DNA from: an uncultured Bacteroides sp.
GTDB lineage: Bacteria; Bacteroidota; Bacteroidia; Bacteroidales; Bacteroidaceae
Reading direction: 5' to 3'
Assembly (NCBI RefSeq): GCF_963677945.1
Contig: NZ_OY782578.1
Span: 868,001 to 932,000 of the forward strand
DNA length: 64,000 bases
This document shows positions 58,277 to 64,000 of the stretch, in pieces (position 1 is the first letter of the stretch; every line of letters starts with the position of its first letter). The notes beneath the pieces are model-generated. The model saw only the letters and a program-made list of their open reading frames with translations, ran no database searches and had not been told where the DNA came from. The translations under genes were made by a program, and so were the position numbers.

Positions 58277-58639
58277 TTGAAAGCTATTCCATATTATGAT
58301 AAATATGAAGGAAATGTTCCAGGGGGCTTGTGCATCCAATACTTTAATAAGTATATTAAGATAATAGCTAAGGAGATCGGATTTAATGAAAAGCTTGTAT
58401 TCAATTATACTAAGGGCGGTGAGTTAGTTACTGAAACCAAAGAGAAATGGGAGCTAGTGAGCTCTCATACAGCTAGACGAAGCGCAGCTACAAACTTGTA
58501 TTTAACCGGAAGGATGAAGACCTACGAGATAATGCAGTTAACCGGACATACAACAGAGAAGAACTTCTTCCGATACATAAAGATAACTAAAGAAGATGCG
58601 TCCCGAAGCATTGCAGGTGATAATTTCTTTAGAGTATAA
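58277..58639 (+). pseudogene. Tyrosine-recombinase C-terminal fragment
   Basis: 120 codons with a TTG at 58277 as the only start. The C-terminal catalytic half of a phage-type integrase is visible: SSHTARRSAATNLYLTGR (Arg-box), MQLTGHTTEKNFFRYIKI (His-box with Tyr). The N-terminal core-binding domain and first Arg box are missing. It may be a remnant of another integrative element next to the Mu-like phage, or an accessory gene; no partner piece was found at the left end. Confidence 0.65.
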
Positions 58640-58644
58640 CAATA

Positions 58645-58688
58645 AAACAGCGTTCAAAGACTATTATAATGGTCTTTGAACGCTGTTT
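58645..58688. terminator. Perfect 17-bp hairpin at the right edge
   Basis: The 17-base arms aaacagcgttcaaagac and gtctttgaacgctgttt are perfect complements around a 10-base loop. It likely terminates transcription of the right-most phage genes. It could also mark a boundary element of the recombinase remnant. Confidence 0.7.
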
Positions 58689-58910
58689 CTGTTATGATTA
58701 AATGTGTGTGTGCTTCAACTTTTTCACATTTCGTTTTTTAAATAAGCTCTTGAAAGCTTACATGATTCGCGCTTTTCGTTTTTATTTGCAACTCATTTGG
58801 TTTTTGCGATTATAAATAGGATATAAATCTACCTCTTTTTTAAATCGTCTGTATACCTTTTTTTTTAGCTTTTTTACCATCATTCCTATTGCTTGCTTGA
58901 TGGAAGGTTG

Positions 58911-58918
58911 TATTTTTG
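58911..58918 (+). promoter_or_regulatory. -7 element for the TPR operon
   Basis: TATTTTTG matches TAnnTTTG, 15 bases before the ATG at 58933. A longer in-frame start at 58897 would overlap this element, which supports the later start. Confidence 0.6.
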
Positions 58919-58932
58919 TAAAAACTATTGTT

Positions 58933-61900
58933 ATGAGAATAAGAAGAACCCTGCTTGTATTTCAATTTGTTTGCGGCTTTCCGATAGTTGTTGCAGCTCA
59001 GCAATCCTCACCAGTTTACTCGTATGTTCGTTCATTCGAAAATGGGAAAGAGCTTTTCCAACAGAAGAATTATTCATCGGCCCGCCAGGTATTGAAAACA
59101 TTTGTTCAGCAAAAGGAAAGCGCTGATTTAATTCAGGAGGCAGAATATATGATTGTATGCACCTCCTATGAGTTGAATGAGACAGACCGGATAGCCCAGT
59201 TACGTAACTACTTGAATAGATATCCTGATTCGCATTATGCAAACCGGATAAACTCTTTAATAGCTTCTGCTTATTATTTTGATAGAGATTATGAAGCTGC
59301 AGTTGAGCTTTTTAATAAATGTAATCCTGCAGAGTTAAGCAAAGAAGAGTGCCAGGATGTTACTTTCCGCATGGCTATGGCTAATATGCAGAAAGGAGAT
59401 CTGGTTCAGGCAGCCACATGGTTCAGAACTTTGCAATATACGGGAACTAAATATACTTCCGATTGTGTTTATTACCTGGCTTATATAGATTATACCAAGA
59501 AAGAATATGATACTGCACTAAAAGGTTTTCTTTCATTGAAGGGAGATCTGGTTTATGGTGAACTTGCGCCTGCTTTTATTGGTGAAATTTATCTGAAGCA
59601 AGGTAAATATGAAGATGCTGCAAAAGAAGCGCAACAATGTATCGACAGATATCCGCAAGGTAAACAAGTTACTCAGCTTCAACGAATCCTGGGAGAGGCT
59701 TGTTATTATTCTGCACAATATTCCAAAGCAATAGATGCTTTTAATAAATATCTTGCTTCAACAGAAACCCCTTCAAGAGAAGCTCTTTATTTATTAGGTC
59801 TCTCTTATTATGAAACGAATGTTTATTCTCAGGCAGCCGAGACTTTGGGTAAGGTTGTAACAGATAAAGATGCTCTTACTCAGAATGCATATCTTCATTT
59901 AGGTTTCTCTTATCTGCAGTTATCAGAAAAGAGCAAAGCACGAATGGCTTTTGAACAAGCTTCTGCATCCGATTTTGATTTGAAAGTTAAAGAGCTTGCC
60001 TTTTACAACTATGCTTTGTCTATTCACGAAACTTCATACTCGGCTTTTGGCGAATCAGTAAAGGTCTTTGAACGATTCCTGAACGAATTTCCTTCTTCTG
60101 TTTATGCAGAAAAGGTGAGTGATTATCTGGTAGAAGTTTACATGGGCAGTAAAAGTTATGCTGCAGCATTGAAGTCTATAGAAAAGATATCTCGTCCAAG
60201 TGTTCGTATTATGGAGGCTAAACAGAATATCTTATTCCAGTTGGGTACTGAAAGTTTTGCAAATGCCGACTTCTCTAAAGCTATTACTTATTTTGATCGT
60301 TCACTCGAGATTGGTCAGTACAACTCACAAACTAAGGCGAATGCATATTACTGGAGAGGTGAAGCTTATTATCGTCAGGAGAATTTCTCTCAGGCTGGAA
60401 AAGATTTCCAGAATTATCTTCAGTTGACTCAGGCAAAGGGAACGGAGATGTATCCTTTGGCTCATTATAATATGGGATATGTTTATTTCAAGCAAAAGAA
60501 TTATTCTTCTGCATTGAACTGGTTTCAAAAATACGTAGCTCTGGGCTATAATACTGATCAAAAAACAGTCTCGGCCGATGCTTATAATCGTATTGGTGAT
60601 TGTTACTTCTATAACAGAGAATTTACTACTGCCCGCAGAAACTATGCGAAAGCTGTTTTAACTGATCAGTCGGCTGGTGATTATGCACTTTATCAGGATG
60701 CTTTTGTTGCCGGATTGCAGAAAAATTATGCTGAGAAAGTTTTGTTGCTCGATCAGTTAATGCAGAAATATCCTTCTTCACAATATCTTGATAATGCACT
60801 TTATGAAAGAGGACGAGCTTATGTTATGCAAGGAAATAACCAACAGGCCATTGCTTCTTTCAAGGAATTGCTCGATCGTTTCCCATCCAGTGAAATGAGT
60901 AAGGTGGGAGCTAGTGAAATAGGACTTTTATATTACCAGAATGATAATTACGATCAGGCTATCCAGGCGTATAAGAAGGTTATTACAGATTATCCCGGAA
61001 GTGATGAGGCGCGTATGGCAATGCGTGATTTGAAATCTATTTATGTTGATTTGAATAAAGTTGGTGAGTTCGCTACCTTTACTCAGTCTGTATCAGGAAT
61101 GGGTACCTTCGATGTAACGGAACAGGATTCTCTGACTTATCAGGCAGCTGAGAAAGTCTACATGAAAGGGAATGTAGAGAATGCCAAAAACAGTTTTATT
61201 TCTTATTTACAAAGTTTTCCTGCCGGTGCTTTCAGCCCGAATGCTCATTATTATTTATCTGCAATCTATGCAGATCAGAAAAATACAGCCTTGGCATTGG
61301 AGCATTCAGGAAAGGTTTTAGAGTATCCGGATAATGAGTTCACGGAAGAAGCTATGGTTATGAATGCTTCTTTGCTGATGAATGAGAAGAAATATAAGGA
61401 GGCTTTACCTGTTTATAAGAGATTGAAAGAAAAAGCTTCAACTGCCGAAAATCGTTCTCTTGCCCAGACTGGAATTCTTCGTAGCGCTTATTTTGCCGGA
61501 GAAAGTAAAGATGCTATTAATGCTGCAACAGAATTGTTATCTAATAAGAAGCTTACTCCGGAACTTGTGAACGAGGCTACTTATTACAGAGCAAAAGCTT
61601 ACCTGGCACTTAACGAAGACAAAGCTGCGATTAAAGATTTGCAAACTTTGGCGAAAGATACCCGTACGCTTTATGGTGCTGAAGCTAAATATTTGCTTGC
61701 TCAGCTATATTTTAATACGGGACAGACTGCTTTGGCTGAAAAAGAAGCATTAAACTATATTGATCAAAGTACTCCCCATATCTATTGGCTGGCTCGCAGT
61801 TTTGTATTGCTCTCTGATGTTTATGATTCATTGGGCAAAAAGCTTGATGCAAAACAATATTTGTTAAGCTTGCAACAAAATTATACAGAGAAAGATGATA

Positions 61901-61941
61901 TTCAGGAGATGATTAATAGTAGGTTGGCAAAACTAAAATAA
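58933..61941 (+). CDS. Secreted TPR repeat protein
   Basis: 1002 residues from MRIRRTLLVFQFVCG (58933). Signal peptide of about 24 residues ending VVAAQ. The rest is TPR-type tandem helices from about 30 to 990: YVRSFENGKELFQQKNYSSA, YSKAIDAFNKYLAS, NNQQAIASFKELLDRFPSSE and DNYDQAIQAYKKVITDYPGS are typical units. It is probably periplasmic or outer-membrane associated, acting as a scaffold. The barrel gene follows 9 bases later in the same operon, which suggests assembly or trafficking of that protein. Confidence 0.85.
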   Translation: MRIRRTLLVFQFVCGFPIVVAAQQSSPVYSYVRSFENGKELFQQKNYSSARQVLKTFVQQKESADLIQEAEYMIVCTSYELNETDRIAQLRNYLNRYPDSHYANRINSLIASAYYFDRDYEAAVELFNKCNPAELSKEECQDVTFRMAMANMQKGDLVQAATWFRTLQYTGTKYTSDCVYYLAYIDYTKKEYDTALKGFLSLKGDLVYGELAPAFIGEIYLKQGKYEDAAKEAQQCIDRYPQGKQVTQLQRILGEACYYSAQYSKAIDAFNKYLASTETPSREALYLLGLSYYETNVYSQAAETLGKVVTDKDALTQNAYLHLGFSYLQLSEKSKARMAFEQASASDFDLKVKELAFYNYALSIHETSYSAFGESVKVFERFLNEFPSSVYAEKVSDYLVEVYMGSKSYAAALKSIEKISRPSVRIMEAKQNILFQLGTESFANADFSKAITYFDRSLEIGQYNSQTKANAYYWRGEAYYRQENFSQAGKDFQNYLQLTQAKGTEMYPLAHYNMGYVYFKQKNYSSALNWFQKYVALGYNTDQKTVSADAYNRIGDCYFYNREFTTARRNYAKAVLTDQSAGDYALYQDAFVAGLQKNYAEKVLLLDQLMQKYPSSQYLDNALYERGRAYVMQGNNQQAIASFKELLDRFPSSEMSKVGASEIGLLYYQNDNYDQAIQAYKKVITDYPGSDEARMAMRDLKSIYVDLNKVGEFATFTQSVSGMGTFDVTEQDSLTYQAAEKVYMKGNVENAKNSFISYLQSFPAGAFSPNAHYYLSAIYADQKNTALALEHSGKVLEYPDNEFTEEAMVMNASLLMNEKKYKEALPVYKRLKEKASTAENRSLAQTGILRSAYFAGESKDAINAATELLSNKKLTPELVNEATYYRAKAYLALNEDKAAIKDLQTLAKDTRTLYGAEAKYLLAQLYFNTGQTALAEKEALNYIDQSTPHIYWLARSFVLLSDVYDSLGKKLDAKQYLLSLQQNYTEKDDIQEMINSRLAKLK

Positions 61942-61950
61942 GGATTGAAC

Positions 61951-63699
61951 ATGAAACAAAGAAATAATATGCTGTTTGCTGCAGCTCTTTTATCCTTTTC
62001 ACTTACTGCGGCTGGTCAGACCGCCAAGAAAGATTCTACGCTTAACCGTGTAGTTGTTGTTGAAAAAGAGTATAATCCTGATATTATGGATGCTTCTAAA
62101 GTGAATGTGCTTCCTAAAGTGCAGGAACCTTCAGTCAGCAAAAAGGAGATTGAATATAATACATCGGTAATGCCTTTCAAGTCGTTGGATTATGTAATGA
62201 AACCAATTACCTCTAATTTGGATCAGGTTAAGGCAAGTCGTGGATATGCTCGTTTGGGATATGGAAGTAATGGAAATGTGGATGCCAAGCTTAATTATTT
62301 GTTTAATATTTCCAAACGAGACAATCTGGGTGTGTCGGCTAGTCTTGACGGCATGAATACAAATTTGAAATTGCCGGAAATAGTTGAAACCACTTATGCA
62401 AATAGTGATTGGAAATCTCGTTATTACCGTACAAATCTGGATGTTGATTATCAGCACTTATTTAATAAGCTGACTTTAGATGCTACTCTTAACCTGGGAT
62501 CAGATAATTTCAATTATCATCCGTTCTTAGATGCTACTAATGCTTTATTTCATCAGTCTACAGATAAGCAACATTTCTCAAAATGGAGTATGCATGTAGG
62601 TGTTAAATCTGTAGATAAAGACCTACCTTTGCAGTTCCAGGCTGAGGCTAATTTAATATCTTCCAAACTAGCTTATCCGGATTCAGCGTCTTTGAGTGAG
62701 ACTATATTAAGAATAAAGGGTGGCGTTTATGGAATAATTGATGAAAATCAAGGTGTAGGTATTAACGCTGAAATGAATAATGTTTTTTATCAATCTTTAG
62801 GTTACAAAGACTATACCTCTTTGGAGTTAAATCCATATTATGGGTTCTCTAATGATTCCTGGAAACTACGATTGGGCGCACATGTTGATTACTCTTCTGG
62901 TAAAGGAAAAACAATTCAGTTTTCTCCAGATCTGGATGCTCAGTACCTTTTCTCAAATAGTTATGTTGCTTATCTGAAAGTAGGTGGGGGTAGAGAGCTT
63001 AATGATCTTCGCAGAATAATGAATATGAATCCTTATGCTTATTTCAGTCAGGTGAATGATTCATATAACCAGCTAGACGCAACTTTGGGATTAAAAGCCA
63101 ATGTTGGTTCTGGTTTTTGGTTTAATGCATTTGCAGGGTATAAGATTGTTGCGGATGATTTGAACTTTAATAATATGATGATTAATTACTTTGATGTAGC
63201 CAAGCCTTATATTTCTGTTGATGATACCAAACATTTTTATATCGGCTCTAATTTAAAATACGATTATAAAGGAATTGTCGATTTATCATTAAAAGGAGTT
63301 TATTATTCATGGAAAAATAGTGATGCTTCTTATTTATTGATGAAGCCAAAGTTTGATTTGCAATTTAACGCGGATATAAAAGTACTTCCGGAACTTATGA
63401 TTAATGTAGGATATACATATGTAGGGCGTAATGATGTAATATCTGACTTTATTACTTTCCCTAAATTTTCAGCAAGTGATTTTGCTGTGATTGGAAGTTC
63501 AGTATCTACAACCGTCATCTCTGCAAAGCATAAACTCGATCCTGTGAATAATCTAAGTTTAGGAGCTACATATAATCTGTTTAAAGGTGTATCTATCTTT
63601 GCACGTATTAATAATGTGCTGAATCAGGATTATCAATATAGTTATTCATATCCTGTTCAGGGAATAAATTTCCTGGGTGGTTTATCTTTCCAATTTTAG
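61951..63699 (+). CDS. Outer-membrane beta-barrel protein, TonB-receptor-like
   Basis: 582 residues from MKQRNNMLFAAALLSFSL (61951; a TTG two codons earlier is less likely). Signal ends near AAGQ. The mature protein opens VVVVEKEYNPDIMDASKVNV and then has many amphipathic strands (GYARLGYGSNGNVDAKLNYL, NSWKLRLGAHVDYSSGKG), ending FLGGLSFQF with a terminal aromatic residue. No plug domain is evident. Cotranscribed with the TPR protein. Transport role unknown. Confidence 0.8.
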   Translation: MKQRNNMLFAAALLSFSLTAAGQTAKKDSTLNRVVVVEKEYNPDIMDASKVNVLPKVQEPSVSKKEIEYNTSVMPFKSLDYVMKPITSNLDQVKASRGYARLGYGSNGNVDAKLNYLFNISKRDNLGVSASLDGMNTNLKLPEIVETTYANSDWKSRYYRTNLDVDYQHLFNKLTLDATLNLGSDNFNYHPFLDATNALFHQSTDKQHFSKWSMHVGVKSVDKDLPLQFQAEANLISSKLAYPDSASLSETILRIKGGVYGIIDENQGVGINAEMNNVFYQSLGYKDYTSLELNPYYGFSNDSWKLRLGAHVDYSSGKGKTIQFSPDLDAQYLFSNSYVAYLKVGGGRELNDLRRIMNMNPYAYFSQVNDSYNQLDATLGLKANVGSGFWFNAFAGYKIVADDLNFNNMMINYFDVAKPYISVDDTKHFYIGSNLKYDYKGIVDLSLKGVYYSWKNSDASYLLMKPKFDLQFNADIKVLPELMINVGYTYVGRNDVISDFITFPKFSASDFAVIGSSVSTTVISAKHKLDPVNNLSLGATYNLFKGVSIFARINNVLNQDYQYSYSYPVQGINFLGGLSFQF

Positions 63700-63704
63700 T
63701 TATA

Positions 63705-63781
63705 TTCCCTACCTTATAATATAAAAAGAGTGTTTTTTCGTAAAAAAATAATAGATTCTTCTCTTATTATAAGGTAGGGAA
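63705..63781. terminator. Large inverted repeat before topA
   Basis: The 16-base arms ttccctaccttataat and attataaggtagggaa are perfect complements 45 bases apart. It follows the barrel gene stop by 6 bases and probably terminates or processes that transcript. The loop contains T-rich sequence. Confidence 0.65.
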
Positions 63782-63793
63782 ATAAGTTTTTTC

Positions 63794-63801
63794 TACTTTT
63801 G
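63794..63801 (+). promoter_or_regulatory. -7 element for topoisomerase I
   Basis: TACTTTTG matches the Bacteroides consensus 77 bases before the start, leaving a long 5' leader. Confidence 0.6.
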
Positions 63802-63877
63802 CGACCAAATTCAAATGGAAGTAATCTGTTTATCAGAAGTAAAAGATTAGTTTCCTCTAATTGCAAAAGAGTATATT

Positions 63878-64000
63878 ATGCAAAAAAACCTTGTAATAGT
63901 CGAGTCTCCTGCTAAAGCTAAAACAATTGAGAAATTCCTGGGAAAAGAATATAAGGTTCTTTCAAGCTATGGTCATATAAGGGACTTAAAGAAGAAAGAA
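63878..64000 (+). CDS. topA: DNA topoisomerase I, N-terminus
   Basis: 41 codons, cut by the right edge. The opening [20 protein letters not shown] and [16 protein letters not shown] is the invariant Toprim start of type IA topoisomerase I. The enzyme relaxes negative supercoils. The remaining domains lie outside the window. Confidence 0.95.
   Translation, partial: MQKNLVIVESPAKAKTIEKFLGKEYKVLSSYGHIRDLKKKE

Larger units (their letters stand above)
22400..58690. mobile_element. Mu-like transposable prophage (boundaries approximate)
   Basis: The content is that of a Mu-type phage: repressor and Ner-like regulator, MuA and MuB, GemA-like, DUF3164, terminase, gp36-like DUF1320, DUF935 portal, MuF, gpG-like, ClpP-like protease, capsid, DUF2586 sheath, tape measure, baseplate and fibre. 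All late-gene classes are present and open, so the element may be intact. The left boundary is placed at the start of the phased repeat array and the right at the hairpin 58645-58688. Neither 5-bp target repeats nor TG/CA ends were verified. Confidence 0.8.

Noticed and set aside
58645-58688. Attachment site of the prophage
   Set aside because: Mu-like elements do not use core attachment sites, and no copy of the stem occurs at the left flank. A terminator is more likely.

Overview
The window is Bacteroidetes DNA, most likely Bacteroides or a close relative. The evidence is AT-rich coding sequence, TAnnTTTG-type -7 promoter elements, few Shine-Dalgarno sequences, SusC/Oar-like and TonB-receptor-like outer-membrane proteins, Bacteroidetes-type Rhs core fragments, and many phage families typical of this phylum (DUF3164, DUF4494, DUF4248, HU-like, BT_0820-like HAD). 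Everything below comes from reading the sequence; no database search was run.

Region 1 (1-14,650, almost all minus strand) starts with the N-terminus of a TonB-linked outer-membrane protein. It then becomes a graveyard of polymorphic-toxin cassettes. Broken Rhs core pieces and headless toxin C-termini (about 1,218-1,297; 2,943-3,512; 7,687-7,840; 9,214-9,479; 9,881-9,934; 10,474-11,207; 11,901-12,111) alternate with small lipoprotein, membrane or soluble genes that look like immunity genes. Several units are duplicated: a 689-bp toxin-immunity block at 2,408 and 7,152, and a membrane-protein block at 1,944 and 13,617 with a third fragment at 8,489. An IS3-type transposase stub lies at 8,721.

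Region 2 (14,650-21,840) is conserved chromosome. It holds two related 140-bp nested palindromes, a CtpA-like S41 protease and a PfkB-family kinase in one operon, two tRNA-Asn genes, a NUDIX hydrolase, and the AmmeMemoRadiSam set (a MEMO-AMMECR1 fusion plus its radical SAM partner).

Region 3 (about 22,400-58,690) is a Mu-like transposable prophage. From left to right: a left-end region with five helically phased decamers; a repressor and a Ner-like regulator divided by palindromic operators; small early genes; a tRNA-like element with an expanded anticodon loop; MuA and MuB; a RecA-fold ATPase; a GemA-like protein; a radical SAM protein; DUF3164; DUF4494; a HAD phosphatase; and a Tad2-like anti-Thoeris candidate. 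DUF4248 and HU-like genes on the minus strand follow, then small plus-strand genes. The packaging and head-assembly genes (terminases, gp36-like, portal, MuF with a C-terminal zincin motif, gpG-like) form a minus-strand block at 35,403-41,769. Protease/scaffold, capsid, sheath, tube, frameshifted tail chaperones, tape measure, baseplate, lysis genes and a tail fibre ending in an SGNH hydrolase run rightward from 41,961. Two unrecognised genes and a tyrosine-recombinase fragment close the element. The exact ends were not resolved.

Region 4 (58,700-64,000) returns to chromosome: a secreted TPR protein, an outer-membrane beta-barrel protein, and the first 41 codons of DNA topoisomerase I.

The strongest hunt results are a dnaX-like programmed -1 frameshift signal in the tail chaperones (46,185-46,227), the tRNA-like element before MuA, the MuF-zincin fusion, the Tad2 homologue, a BACON-like domain on the capsid, and the paired palindromes at 14.9-15.2 kb.
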